Positions 9,174 through 19,570 of a DNA stretch of 64,000 bases are shown here, in pieces. Every line of letters starts with the position of its first letter. Position 1 is the first letter of the stretch. The notes beneath the pieces were generated by a model. It made no database searches and was not told the origin of the DNA. It saw only the letters and a program-made list of their open reading frames with translations. Made by a program: the position numbers and the translations under genes. Source of the DNA: Salinisphaera sp. T31B1 (GTDB lineage Bacteria; Pseudomonadota; Gammaproteobacteria; Nevskiales; Salinisphaeraceae); contig NZ_APNH01000002.1 in assembly GCF_040361275.1 (NCBI RefSeq), forward strand, positions 928,837 to 992,836, read 5' to 3'.

Positions 9174-10184
9174 GTGCCGAGCCCCCTATTGCCGATTCGC
9201 AAACACCTTGACCATCGCGCGGTACCACCCTCGGTTCGCACGCACGCGGGCGAGCCTGTCGAGGTCGCTCGCCGGCAGTCAGCGTATCCGCTCTCGCGCA
9301 CCCGACGACATCTGTTGTTCGGCCTGGCCAGCGCGGCCCTATGGCCTGCGATCGCAGCCGGCACCGAGCCGCTGCGTGTGGTCACACTCTTTCAAGGGGC
9401 GACCGACACGGCGGTCGCACTCGGCGTCACGCCGGTCGGCGTGGTCGAATCCTGGCAAGACAAACCGATCTATCCCTACCTGCGCCCGGCCCTGGCAGGT
9501 GTCGAACTGATCGGCCTGGAAACGCAGCCCAGCCTGGAACATATTGTCTTGCTCGAGCCTGACGTGATCTTCGCGTCTCGTTTTCGGCATGCGCGTATCG
9601 AGCCGCTGCTGGCACGTATCGCCCGGGTTGTGATGATCGACGACGTCTATCGCTTCCAACAGACTCTGGCCGTCATGGCGCAGGTGCTCGGTCGTGAACG
9701 ACGGCGCCAGGCCCTCGACGCGCAGCTGGATCGCCGTATCCGGCATCTGCGCGCGCGTTTGTCGAGGCGGTTCGGCGCGCGTTGGCCGTTGACCGTATCG
9801 CTGCTCGATATCCGCGCCACCGAGGTTCGCAGCTATCTGCCGTCGAGCTTCGGCGGCTCGATTCTTCGGGCGCTCGGGTTTCGCTGGAACAAAACCAGTC
9901 GCGAGGCCCGCGGCGTGTCGCTGAACTTGAGCGGTGTGGAAAGCCTGCCGGTGATCGACTCCGATGTATTCTTCGTGATCCTGCATAGCCGCAGCACGAC
10001 GGTCGCCGCGCATTATCGACGCCTGCAGGCCCATCCGCTCTGGCAACGTATGAAAGCACCCAGACATCAGCAGGTCTGGGAAGTCGATGCCGTGGCCTGG
10101 GTGCTATCCGGTGGCATCCTCGGCGTCATGCACATGCTCGACGATATCGAGCACTGGCTCGACCGCGAGAGCGTTCGCGTATGA
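9174..10184 (+). CDS. Iron-siderophore ABC transporter, periplasmic binding protein (FecB/FhuD-like)
   Basis: Binds a ferric siderophore in the periplasm and delivers it to the membrane permeases encoded just downstream. The hydrophobic leader SRTRRHLLFGLASAALWP has an RR motif and resembles a Tat signal, ending near AIAAG. The mature part begins LRVVTLFQGATDTAVALGV and continues with the VGVVESW and LEPDVIFA segments of the cluster A binding proteins. The start is uncertain: no ATG is available, and GTG 9174, TTG 9168 and TTG 9189 all leave an unusually long region of more than 40 residues before the signal. The stop overlaps the next start as ATGA. A strong Fur-box-like site precedes it. 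Confidence 0.88.
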   Translation: MPSPLLPIRKHLDHRAVPPSVRTHAGEPVEVARRQSAYPLSRTRRHLLFGLASAALWPAIAAGTEPLRVVTLFQGATDTAVALGVTPVGVVESWQDKPIYPYLRPALAGVELIGLETQPSLEHIVLLEPDVIFASRFRHARIEPLLARIARVVMIDDVYRFQQTLAVMAQVLGRERRRQALDAQLDRRIRHLRARLSRRFGARWPLTVSLLDIRATEVRSYLPSSFGGSILRALGFRWNKTSREARGVSLNLSGVESLPVIDSDVFFVILHSRSTTVAAHYRRLQAHPLWQRMKAPRHQQVWEVDAVAWVLSGGILGVMHMLDDIEHWLDRESVRV

Positions 10185-11170
10185 GCACACCGCAGAGACT
10201 GTTCGCACTCGTTGCCCTGCTGATCGGCTGCGCGGTCGTGAGCCTCATGGCCGGTGTCCACTGGATGAGCCCGGCCGACATCGGCCATGCCTTCTGGACG
10301 CCGTCGGCGACGAACGTCGACGATCTTCTGATTCGGACCACGCGCCTGTCCCGTACCGTCCTGGCGATCGTGGTCGGCGCCAGCCTGGCCATGGCCGGCG
10401 GTATCCTGCAGACGCTCACCCACAACCCGCTCGCCTCACCGGGTATTCTCGGCATCAATGCCGGCGCACTATTCGCGGTGGTGCTGATCGCGACCACGGA
10501 CAGCCTGGCGGCGCATCTCAGTCCCTATGCCGGCGCTTTTGCGGGTGCGGCGATTGCTGCGGCCATCGTCTGGTGGCTGGCGATGCGGCGCCAGACCGCC
10601 ACCCCACTGCATCTGATCCTCGCCGGCGCCGCCCTCGCAGCGCTGTTCGGTGCCATGAGTCAGGCATTGCTCGTGATCGATCAACAGGGGCTGGATACGG
10701 TGCTGTTCTGGCTGGCCGGCTCGGTGTCCGGGCGCAGCCTGGGCACCGTATGGCCACTACTCGCGATAGCCGTGCTGGGACTGTTGTTCAGCGTACCGCT
10801 GCTGCGCGATCTGAATTTGCTGGCCACAGGCGACACCGTCGCGGCGGCCGCCGGCATTCACCTGCCCCGTCTTCAAGCCATGGCAATCGGAGTGATCGTA
10901 TTGCTGGCCGGCGCATCGGTCGCCATGGCCGGCAATATCGTGTTCATCGGCTTGATCGTGCCGCATATCGCCCGCCGTCTGCTGGGCGCGGACCATCGCC
11001 GCTGGCTGCCCGGCGCGGCCGTCATCGGTGCCATTCTTGCTCTGGTCGCCGATATCATGGCCCGGCTGCTCATCGCGCCCGACGAAGTCCCGATCGGCGT
11101 AATGACCGCGCTGATCGGCGCGCCGGTGTTCATCGGGCTGATACGGCGTCAGGGGCCTGCACGTGCCTGA
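10181..11170 (+). CDS. Iron-siderophore ABC transporter permease 1 (FecCD family)
   Basis: One of two membrane subunits of the ferric siderophore importer. The 329-residue protein is almost wholly hydrophobic with about nine to ten predicted membrane segments. It carries FecCD hallmarks: RLSRTVLAIVVGASLAMAGG, then LTHNPLASPGILGINAGA, and near the C terminus GNIVFIGLIVPHIARRLLG followed by DEVPIGVMTALIGAPVFI. It starts at ATG 10181 overlapping the previous stop by four bases and overlaps the second permease by eight, so all five genes of this operon are translationally coupled. Substrate specificity is not visible. Confidence 0.93.
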   Translation: MSTPQRLFALVALLIGCAVVSLMAGVHWMSPADIGHAFWTPSATNVDDLLIRTTRLSRTVLAIVVGASLAMAGGILQTLTHNPLASPGILGINAGALFAVVLIATTDSLAAHLSPYAGAFAGAAIAAAIVWWLAMRRQTATPLHLILAGAALAALFGAMSQALLVIDQQGLDTVLFWLAGSVSGRSLGTVWPLLAIAVLGLLFSVPLLRDLNLLATGDTVAAAAGIHLPRLQAMAIGVIVLLAGASVAMAGNIVFIGLIVPHIARRLLGADHRRWLPGAAVIGAILALVADIMARLLIAPDEVPIGVMTALIGAPVFIGLIRRQGPARA

Positions 11171-12197
11171 GTCCCGTGCGCTGCGCCTGGGCCGCTGGTC
11201 GCGCCGGTTCAGTCCGTCGCCCTGGCGTAACGTGCTGGGCATCATGCTGCTGTGCAGCCTTTCCGGCATGGGCGCGCTCATGCTTGGCGCGATACCGCTA
11301 TCGCCGCCGGCCTTCCTGCATGCATTCATTCAGCCCGAGAGCCGCCCCGGGCTGATCGTGCTGCAGCTTCGCGCTCCGCGCGTATTGCTGGCGTTGCTGT
11401 GCGGCGGGGCGCTGGCGGTGTCCGGCTGGCTGTTCCAGCAGGTGATGCGCAACGCACTTGCCTCGCCCGATACGCTGGGCGTCACCGCAGGTGCCAGCGC
11501 GGCGGCCGTCGCCTATCTGTCGTATCTGGCCGCTGACTGGGGGACGGCAGGGCTGCCCGTGGCGGCCATGGCAGGTGCGCTGGCCGTGATCACTGTGGTT
11601 TATCGCCTGGCCTGGCATCGGGGTACAACGCCATTGCGGCTCATCCTGATGGGTATCGGCATGGCCGCACTCTGCGGCGCGATGACCACCTTCATTCTGG
11701 TATCCAGCCCGCTGAGCACCACGCTGTCGGCCTATGTATGGCTGACCGGCAGTGTTTATGGCGCCAACTGGACCGAGGTACGACGGCTGGCGCTGTGCTG
11801 TACTGGGCTGGCACTGATACTCGTACCCTTGCTGCGTCACGCCCTGCTAGCACCGCTCGACGATGCCCTGGCCACCGGGCTTGGCGTAAAGGTCCAGCGC
11901 ACGCGGGCGCTACTGACGCTGGTTGCTTCAATACTGGCCGGCGTTGCGATCGCCTGGGGCGGCGCCATGGCATTCGTGGGCCTGGTTGCTCCCCATATCG
12001 CCCGCCAGATCACGCCGTCGCCCGGCGCTGCACAGCTGATCACCAGTTCGGCGCTGGGTGCGACCCTCGTCATGCTCTCCGATCTGCTCGGACGCACGCT
12101 GTTCGTGCCGCTGGATCTGCCGGCCGGCATATTCGTGGCCGCGATCGGTACGCCCTTTTTTCTTACTCTGCTCCTGCGCCAGGCGCGTTCGCTATGA
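11163..12197 (+). CDS. Iron-siderophore ABC transporter permease 2 (FecCD family)
   Basis: The second, non-identical membrane subunit of the importer, 344 residues starting with GTG at 11163. It repeats the FecCD signature: LRAPRVLLALLCGGALAVSGW, LASPDTLGVTAGASAA, and WGGAMAFVGLVAPHIARQI before DLPAGIFVAAIGTPFFL. The two permeases probably form the heterodimeric channel. The 3' end overlaps the ATPase gene by four bases (ATGA). An N-terminal basic stretch (RLGRWSRRFSPSPWR) precedes the first membrane segment. Confidence 0.93.
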   Translation: MPESRALRLGRWSRRFSPSPWRNVLGIMLLCSLSGMGALMLGAIPLSPPAFLHAFIQPESRPGLIVLQLRAPRVLLALLCGGALAVSGWLFQQVMRNALASPDTLGVTAGASAAAVAYLSYLAADWGTAGLPVAAMAGALAVITVVYRLAWHRGTTPLRLILMGIGMAALCGAMTTFILVSSPLSTTLSAYVWLTGSVYGANWTEVRRLALCCTGLALILVPLLRHALLAPLDDALATGLGVKVQRTRALLTLVASILAGVAIAWGGAMAFVGLVAPHIARQITPSPGAAQLITSSALGATLVMLSDLLGRTLFVPLDLPAGIFVAAIGTPFFLTLLLRQARSL

Positions 12198-12985
12198 CGC
12201 AGCTTTCTGCAACGCGTATCACGGCCGGCTATCGGCACGAGACGATCCTGCGCGAACTGACGTTGGCCCTCCCCGAGGGGCAACTGTCGGTTCTGATCGG
12301 CAGCAACGGTTGCGGCAAGAGCACGCTCTTGAAAACGCTGGCCCGGCTGCTCGCCCCCTGGAGCGGCGAGGTGGTGCTCGATGGCGCCGATATACATCGC
12401 CAGCCCACTCAAGCTGTCGCTCGTACGTTGTCGCTGCTCCCGCAACAGCCCCTCGCACCCGAAGGCCTGAGCGTTCGTCAACTGGTCGCGCTCGGCCGTC
12501 ATCCGCATCAAAGCTGGCTTTCGCAATGGTCGGAGCGCGATGAGGCCTGTGTGGCCGAGGCACTGGCGCGCACCGACCTGCTGACGCTGGCGGATCGCGC
12601 CGTGGATTCACTGTCGGGCGGCCAGCGGCAGCGCGCCTGGATTGCCATGGCCGTGGCCCAGGATACGCCGCTCATGCTGCTCGACGAGCCGACGTCGTTT
12701 CTCGATCTCACCCACCAGCTGGAGGTGCTGGATCTGTTGAAGACGCTCAATCGCGATGCAGCCAAGACGATTGTTCTGGTTCTGCACGATCTCAATCTGG
12801 CCTGCCGCTATGCCGACCATATCGTGGCACTCAAGCACGGACGTATTCATGCACAGGGCACACCCGAGGAAGTGGTTACCGAGGCCAATGTGCGCAGCGT
12901 GTTCGCGCTGGATTGTCGCGTGATCGCCGACCCGTTCTTCGGCGTGCCGCTGTGTATTCCGTTCGGCCGCGACTCGTCGTCATGA
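12194..12985 (+). CDS. Iron-siderophore ABC transporter ATP-binding protein (FecE/FhuC-like)
   Basis: The ATPase that drives the importer, 263 residues and of normal length. Walker A is GSNGCGKST, the Q loop lies in LSLLPQQP, the ABC signature is LSGGQRQRAW, Walker B is PLMLLDEPTS, and the switch histidine is in VLHDLNLA. The family-typical SFLDLTHQLEVLDLL follows Walker B, as in FecE and FhuC. It starts at ATG 12194 within the permease stop and ends overlapping the reductase gene as ATGA. Confidence 0.94.
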   Translation: MTQLSATRITAGYRHETILRELTLALPEGQLSVLIGSNGCGKSTLLKTLARLLAPWSGEVVLDGADIHRQPTQAVARTLSLLPQQPLAPEGLSVRQLVALGRHPHQSWLSQWSERDEACVAEALARTDLLTLADRAVDSLSGGQRQRAWIAMAVAQDTPLMLLDEPTSFLDLTHQLEVLDLLKTLNRDAAKTIVLVLHDLNLACRYADHIVALKHGRIHAQGTPEEVVTEANVRSVFALDCRVIADPFFGVPLCIPFGRDSSS

Positions 12986-13788
12986 CGCCGGCGGCCGGGC
13001 TTTTCAGCGCTGCGGACTGGCAATATCTGACGGGGCCGCTGCAACTGATCGAGGCCGCCGGGGTGGATCACCCCACCCTCAGCGTGGCGGATTTCACCGA
13101 CCCGGCGCGTTGTCGACTGTTGCTCGACGAGCTCGGCCCGGTCATCGGCGCGCCGTCACGGCGTATCACCGCCTCGCTGCTGTCAAAAAGGCTGGCGTTT
13201 CTCATCACCGGCGCGAGCCTCTATGCCCTGTCCGCCTGCAATCGCACTCTGGATATGTCGGCCGACAACTGCCGGATCGACCCCAGCCATGACGGCAGGC
13301 GCTGGACCTCCTGCCTGCCCCTGCATCGTCTCGAAGCGCAGGCGTGGCCTGCCGATCAGCGCGATCATGCCCGAGGCGTACTGGTCGACCAGGTGTTTGC
13401 AGGGCTCATCGCACCGCTGTGGGCGGTCTTGCACCAGGTCAGCGGCGTACCCATGCGCATGCTCTGGGAGAACACGGCCGTGCGGGTCTATTCGCTGTAC
13501 GAACGCCGTATGGCCGACTTCACCGAACCGGCGTCGATCGCGCGCCGCGATGCGGACTGGCATTTTCTCATCGACGCACCGGCCGCCCTGTTCGGCTGGT
13601 CCGCCAATCCGCTGGCGCGTTTCCTGTATGCGCCCACCCGCCGGGCGAATGGCGACACCGTGCGCTTTCGGCGGACCTGCTGCCTGTACTTCAAGGCCAC
13701 GCAGCCGCCGGTTTATTGCCGAACCTGTCCGCTGCTGACGATCGCGGACAAACACGGTTGCGAACCGGGCACGGCGAAACAGCGCTGA
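12982..13788 (+). CDS. FhuF-type ferric siderophore reductase
   Basis: Probably reduces siderophore-bound iron in the cytoplasm so that iron is released after import. The 268-residue protein ends with the cysteine set that holds the [2Fe-2S] cluster in FhuF: two adjacent cysteines (233, 234), then Cys246 and Cys249, a CC-x11-C-x2-C arrangement within TCCLYFKA and YCRTCPL. Upstream parts are weakly conserved, which is normal for this family. It is the last gene of the operon, starting at ATG 12982 inside the ATPase stop. A bidirectional terminator follows at 13846-13875. Confidence 0.85.
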   Translation: MTPAAGLFSAADWQYLTGPLQLIEAAGVDHPTLSVADFTDPARCRLLLDELGPVIGAPSRRITASLLSKRLAFLITGASLYALSACNRTLDMSADNCRIDPSHDGRRWTSCLPLHRLEAQAWPADQRDHARGVLVDQVFAGLIAPLWAVLHQVSGVPMRMLWENTAVRVYSLYERRMADFTEPASIARRDADWHFLIDAPAALFGWSANPLARFLYAPTRRANGDTVRFRRTCCLYFKATQPPVYCRTCPLLTIADKHGCEPGTAKQR

Positions 13789-13845
13789 GTTGTTGTCGCT
13801 GCATGCTCGGGGTGCGGGTGTCCACACGCGTTGCGCAGGCACAAA

Positions 13846-13875
13846 AAAAGCGCGCGACCCGGGCCGCGCGCTTTT
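13846..13875. terminator. Bidirectional intrinsic terminator
   Basis: An 11-base-pair stem, AAAAGCGCGCG at 13846-13856 with CGCGCGCTTTT at 13865-13875 and an eight-base loop. The A and T tracts on both sides let it serve the fhuF-type operon on the plus strand and cysH on the minus strand. Confidence 0.85.
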
Positions 13876-13899
13876 GCAATCCAACGAGCCGAACGGTGA

Positions 13900-14529
13900 T
13901 CAGGCCGTGAAGCGGTTATGCAGACCGCATTCGCGATTGCCCAACACCTTGGTCGGGTCGTAATAGTTGGTCTCGTTGGGCAGGTCGTGCGTTTCCAGAT
14001 ACGCCTTCATGTCAGCCTCGGTCCATTCGAGCACGGGAGCGACCTTGACCACCGCGCCCGGCTTGTCCTGGCTGACGATATCCATGTTCTTGCGGAACTC
14101 GGTCTGGTCACGACGCACCGCGGTCAACCATACATCGGGAGCGGTTTCGCGCATCGCCCGTCCAAACGGCTCGAGCTTGACCTGATTGGTGAACTCCTCG
14201 TGCTGGGGATCATCTACATCGGGAATACCCATGAGCGCGTCGCGGCGTGCCGCCGATATCAGCGGATTGTAGACCGTGATGTTCAGACCCAGGTCCGCAA
14301 TGAGTTTTTCGGCGAACAGATACGTCTTGCGCGTGGCGTAGCCGGAGTCGATCCAGACAACTTCCATGTCCGGCTGCACACGCGTGGCCAGATGCAGGAT
14401 GACCGCCTCATAGGGGCCGAAGTTGGTCGTGACAATGGTCTTGCCACCGAGCGCGACCGCCCATTCCACGATCTGCTTCGGATCTTTGCCGGCCAGTTCA
14501 GCGTTGGCCTTCGCCACATCGACTTCCAT
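13900..14529 (-). CDS. cysH: Phosphoadenylyl-sulfate (PAPS) reductase
   Basis: Reduces PAPS (or APS) to sulfite in assimilatory sulfate reduction. The 209-residue protein has the adenine-nucleotide hydrolase fold: TTNFGPYEAVILHL near the N terminus, VVWIDSGYATRKTY, and the C-terminal catalytic cysteine in ECGLH (about Cys201). The extra CC and CxxC cysteines that hold the 4Fe-4S cluster of APS reductases are absent, so a thioredoxin-dependent PAPS reductase is the better call. The start at 14529 aligns with family N termini (KANAELAGKD); the frame stays open to 14613, but the added 28 residues look unrelated. It is divergent from ettA and shares a terminator with the iron operon. Confidence 0.9.
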   Translation of the reverse strand: MEVDVAKANAELAGKDPKQIVEWAVALGGKTIVTTNFGPYEAVILHLATRVQPDMEVVWIDSGYATRKTYLFAEKLIADLGLNITVYNPLISAARRDALMGIPDVDDPQHEEFTNQVKLEPFGRAMRETAPDVWLTAVRRDQTEFRKNMDIVSQDKPGAVVKVAPVLEWTEADMKAYLETHDLPNETNYYDPTKVLGNRECGLHNRFTA

Positions 14530-14776
14530 GATCGTCCATCCTCGTTTGCTGATAGTGAAGCCGGCCTGCTCGAGTTCGGCGACCGCCCGTCGGACCGCGG
14601 ATTCTAAGTGCAAAAAGGTTCTTTTAAACCCAAACCGTTAGACTTTTCGGGCATGACATTATCACCACTGCTTTGAACCACCGGTTTCACCCGGCGCGGG
14701 CCGCCGCGTGCGGTAACGGTCGGCCACGGTCTTGGCTTACACTGAGGGCTTACTTCCAGCAGTCACGCACGAATCT

Positions 14777-16438
<1,662 letters not shown>

Positions 16439-16455
16439 TTCGCCCAGCCATATCC

Positions 16456-16490
16456 AATGCCTCCGGCCCGCCGGGTCGGGGGCATTTTGT
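16456..16490 (+). terminator. Probable terminator of ettA
   Basis: An imperfect hairpin formed by AATGCCTCC and GGGGGCATT is followed by TTTTGTT, 17 bases after the ettA stop codon. Confidence 0.65.
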
Positions 16491-17058
16491 TGCCTGGTCT
16501 GGCAACGTCGGCACCGTGTCAGTGGCGCTTCGGTGCTCGCTCAGGCGGTTCAAGCGCACAACCCACCCCTAGCCGCCCCGCACCCGCCACGGTTCCGGCA
16601 AGCGCTTGGACCGCGCCGCGCGACATAGCCGATTGCTCGCGCTTGACGCATCGTCGCACCCGGCCACCCTGCCCAGCGCGACCGAAGCCGACACCGCATC
16701 GACGCCGTCCGCTGTCACGGCCTAGGATCTTCGTTTTGCCTGTGAGCCGCGTATACGCCGCCGCCCCGGCCGCGACGCTGACCATTCACCTTTGCCCGGA
16801 ACTAGATAGCGCACACAAGCAAATACTGGATCAGTATTTTCGAACCAAAAGTTCGAATAACAGTATTTTAACTAATCAAGCAGCAGCACTAGGCTGAGTC
16901 GGCACGTTGGAGCCGGGCTACGGTTGGATCCTGAACGCCGTGCTATCGCCCGGCGAAGAACTCATGGTCCCCGGCCGCGGCGTCCGGCGGCAACGCCGTG
17001 GCCGGTCGCGGCTCGCGCGCCACCCAGCGTCGTTGTATACCAAATCAGAGGCAGGCAA
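16491..17058. other. Intergenic region with no convincing gene; AT-rich operator block near its right end
   Basis: The first 300 bases are GC-rich with only arginine- and proline-heavy open frames that look non-coding. From about 16795 to 16885 the composition turns sharply AT-rich; that block is described separately. The last 150 bases lead into the monooxygenase gene, with GAGGCAGG acting as the ribosome binding site. Confidence 0.6.
16821..16880. promoter_or_regulatory. AT-rich operator block with nested dyads upstream of the monooxygenase operon
   Basis: AAATACTG (16821-16828) and CAGTATTT (16832-16839) form a perfect 8-base inverted repeat with a three-base spacer. TTCGAAC (16839-16845) and GTTCGAA (16851-16857) form a second, 7-base one. 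CAGTATTTT recurs at 16861-16869 and runs into TATTTTAACTAATCAAG (16864-16880), which has a near copy upstream of the symporter genes (21988-22004). This looks like the promoter and operator region of the 17-21 kb gene row; the binding protein is unknown, but the LysR regulator encoded nearby is the obvious candidate. Confidence 0.55.
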
Positions 17059-18411
17059 ATGGCAGCAGACATAACGCAAACCGATACGCTGGTGGTCGGT
17101 GCAGGCCAGGCGGGCGTGGCGATGAGCGAACACCTGAGCCATCTCGGCGTGCCGCATGTCGTGCTCGAGCGCGACCGCATCGCCGAACGCTGGCGTACCG
17201 GACGCTGGGACTCCCTGGTCGCGAACGGGCCGGCCTGGCACGACCGCTTCCCGGGCATGTCGTTCGATGATGTCGACCCCGACGGCTTTCCCACCAAGGA
17301 TCAGGTAGCCGACTATTTCGAGACCTACGCAGCGCGATTCGATGCCCCGATCCGAACCGGCGTGGAGGTTCACGAAGTGGTTCGCAACACCACCCGCCCG
17401 GGGTTTTCGATCGACACCTCGGCCGGTTCGTTCGAGGCCGCCCGTGTAGTCGCCGCCACCGGTCCGTTCCAGCGGCCGGCCATTCCGTCGATCGCCCCTG
17501 ATCGGCGATCGATTCACCAGATTCATTCGTCGGAATACCGTAACCCCGGGCAATTGCCCGAGGGCGGCGTACTGGTCGTTGGCGCCGGATCGTCCGGCGT
17601 ACAGATCGCCGACGAGCTGCTGCGCAGCGGCCGCCCGGTATTTCTGTCGGTCGGGCCCCATGATCGACCGCCGCGCAGCTATCGCAACCGCGACTTCGTC
17701 TGGTGGCTGGGTGTATTGGGCAAATGGGACGCCGAAGCCGCCCAGCCGGGCGCCGAACACGTCACGATCGCAGTAAGCGGCGCGCACGGCGGACAGACCG
17801 TCGACTTCCGCGCGCTGGCCCATCGAGGCATGACGCTGGTCGGCCGAACAGGCACGTTCGACAACGGCGTGGTCACCTTCGAGCCCGATCTGGCCGCCAA
17901 TCTGGCCCGCGGCGACGACAATTATCATTCGCTGCTGGATGAAGCCGATGCCTACGTTCGCCGTAACAACCTCGACCTGCCGGAAGAACCCGAGGCACGA
18001 CGGACTCTGGCCGACCCGCACTGCGTGACTCGGCCGATTCTGTCACTCGACCTGGTCGAGGCCGGCGTGACTTCGATCGTGTGGGCCACCGGTTTCTCGA
18101 CTGATTACAGCTGGCTGGGCGTGAACGCCTTCGACGAGGCCGGCCAGCCCCGACATCAACGCGGCGTATCCAGCGAACCAGGCGTCTATTTCCTCGGCCT
18201 GCCGTGGCTGTCGCGTCGTGGCTCAAGCTTCATCTGGGGCGTCTGGCACGATGCCAAGCATATCGCCGACCATATCGCGACCCAGCGCAAGTATCTGGCC
18301 TATCACCATGACGCCCAGCGTGCGGGCATCGAGCAACACCCGACGGGCCAGGACCGCTCGACCCCTGTCGGCGATCCGGCACAAACCGCTTTCCGCATGA
18401 GGACGAACTGA
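17059..18411 (+). CDS. Flavin-dependent monooxygenase, CzcO-type FAD/NAD(P) oxidoreductase
   Basis: A 450-residue class B-like flavoprotein that should use FAD, NADPH and oxygen to oxygenate a small substrate. An N-terminal FAD-binding Rossmann motif VVGAGQAGVAMSEHL is followed by LERDRIAERWRTGRWDSL, a second nucleotide-binding motif VVGAGSSGVQIADELL near residue 175, and the FMO-type IVWATGFSTDYSW in the C-terminal third. No signal peptide is present. ATG 17059 with GAGGCAGG upstream is the start; the frame remains open further upstream without coding character. Its stop overlaps the next start (TGATG), making it first in a coupled operon with a RidA, a DUF1028 and an M20 gene. Substrate unknown; an enzyme of N-heterocycle or amide catabolism is a reasonable guess. 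Confidence 0.85.
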   Translation: MAADITQTDTLVVGAGQAGVAMSEHLSHLGVPHVVLERDRIAERWRTGRWDSLVANGPAWHDRFPGMSFDDVDPDGFPTKDQVADYFETYAARFDAPIRTGVEVHEVVRNTTRPGFSIDTSAGSFEAARVVAATGPFQRPAIPSIAPDRRSIHQIHSSEYRNPGQLPEGGVLVVGAGSSGVQIADELLRSGRPVFLSVGPHDRPPRSYRNRDFVWWLGVLGKWDAEAAQPGAEHVTIAVSGAHGGQTVDFRALAHRGMTLVGRTGTFDNGVVTFEPDLAANLARGDDNYHSLLDEADAYVRRNNLDLPEEPEARRTLADPHCVTRPILSLDLVEAGVTSIVWATGFSTDYSWLGVNAFDEAGQPRHQRGVSSEPGVYFLGLPWLSRRGSSFIWGVWHDAKHIADHIATQRKYLAYHHDAQRAGIEQHPTGQDRSTPVGDPAQTAFRMRTN

Positions 18412-18836
18412 TGCCGACTCATACCCGAATCCGCATGTTCAACACGAAGCAGACCTATCCCAATCAATCACTGGACAACGACCTGTGCCAGGCCGTACGT
18501 GCGGGCAACACGGTCTACGTACGCGGCCAGGTCGGTACCGATTTCGAAGGGAATCTGGTGGGCCTGGGCGATCCCGGCGCCCAGGCGCGCCAGGCAATGA
18601 GCAACGTCAAGCAGCTGCTTGCCGAGGCAGGCTCGGACATGAGTCATATCGTCAAGACCACCACCTACATCACCGACGCGCGTTTCCGTGAACCGGTCTA
18701 TCGCGAAGTCGGCCGCTGGCTCAGAGGGGTATTCCCGATCTCCACCGGTCTGGTCGTTGCCGGCCTGGCCCAGCCGGAGTGGCTCATGGAAATCGACGTC
18801 ATCGCCGTCATTCCCGATCAGGAGAACGCATCATGA
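18411..18836 (+). CDS. RidA/YjgF/UK114 family protein
   Basis: RidA-family trimers hydrolyse reactive enamine/imine intermediates, and relatives such as RutC serve in catabolic pathways. The 141-residue protein shows AVRAGNTVYVRGQVGTD, GDPGAQARQAMSNVKQLLAEAG and VKTTTYITDARFREPVYREV, with the family's closing GLAQPEWLMEIDVIAV. The usual catalytic arginine region (normally R in a C-terminal ...KxAR..VE motif) is altered here, and GLAQPEWLMEID lacks an Arg, so classical imine deaminase activity is doubtful. It starts at ATG 18411 overlapping the monooxygenase stop by one base and overlaps the DUF1028 start by four, so it must act in the same pathway. Confidence 0.88.
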   Translation: MPTHTRIRMFNTKQTYPNQSLDNDLCQAVRAGNTVYVRGQVGTDFEGNLVGLGDPGAQARQAMSNVKQLLAEAGSDMSHIVKTTTYITDARFREPVYREVGRWLRGVFPISTGLVVAGLAQPEWLMEIDVIAVIPDQENAS

Positions 18837-19507
18837 CTTTTTCTATTGCAGGGTTCTGTCGCGAGACCGGCCAGTTCGGCGCGGCGATCAGTTCATCGAG
18901 CATCTGTGTCGCCAGCCGCTGTCTGTTCACAGCGCCCGGCCATGGCGTCGTGCTCACGCAGAATGTCACCAATCCGGCGCTCGGCCAGATGGGCGTGGAG
19001 CTGTTACGGGAAGGACAGGCCGCCGATCGGGTGCTCGCGCGGCTATGCGAACACGAATCCCATCCGGAATGGCGACAGCTGCTGGTACTCGACGGCCAGG
19101 GGCAAAGCGCGACTCACAGCGGCGAACAGACCCTGGGTATTCATACCACCATGCAGGGCCGTGACTGCGTGGTCGGCGGCAACATGCTCGCCGATACCGA
19201 CGTGGTTAGTGCGATGTGCGCTGCGTTTGAAGCCAGCGACGGCGAGTTGGCGGTTCGACTGCTTGCGGCCATGGACGCCGGCGTGACCGCGGGCGGCGAG
19301 ATGGGCCCGGTACACTCGGCCGGCCTTCAGGTTACCGATCAGGCTAGCTGGCCCGTTGTCGACCTGCGCGTCGACTGGCATGACGACCCCCTGGCCGAAC
19401 TGCGCAGACTCTGGGAGCGGTATCTGCCCGAACGGGCCGCCTATGTCTGTCGCGCTGCCCAGCCGGACCAGTCACCCTCTTATGGCGTACCCGGCGACCA
19501 ACGCTAG
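18833..19507 (+). CDS. DUF1028 family protein (Ntn-hydrolase-like fold)
   Basis: A 224-residue member of DUF1028, recognised by MTFSIAGFCRETGQFGAAIS at the N terminus, TQNVTNPALGQMGVELL, and NMLADTDVVSAM followed by AAMDAGVTAGGEMGPVHSAG. The family has an Ntn-hydrolase-like fold and is often found beside RidA proteins and amidohydrolases; no reaction is firmly established to my knowledge. The start at ATG 18833 is supported by AGGAG eight bases upstream and by the ATGA overlap with the RidA stop. In context it probably cleaves an amide or similar bond in a product of the monooxygenase. Confidence 0.87.
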   Translation: MTFSIAGFCRETGQFGAAISSSSICVASRCLFTAPGHGVVLTQNVTNPALGQMGVELLREGQAADRVLARLCEHESHPEWRQLLVLDGQGQSATHSGEQTLGIHTTMQGRDCVVGGNMLADTDVVSAMCAAFEASDGELAVRLLAAMDAGVTAGGEMGPVHSAGLQVTDQASWPVVDLRVDWHDDPLAELRRLWERYLPERAAYVCRAAQPDQSPSYGVPGDQR

Positions 19508-19570
19508 TTGCCGATCACGCGGCATACCCGACGACAGGACCGCCCGATCACCGATACTCGCGAGACCGTC

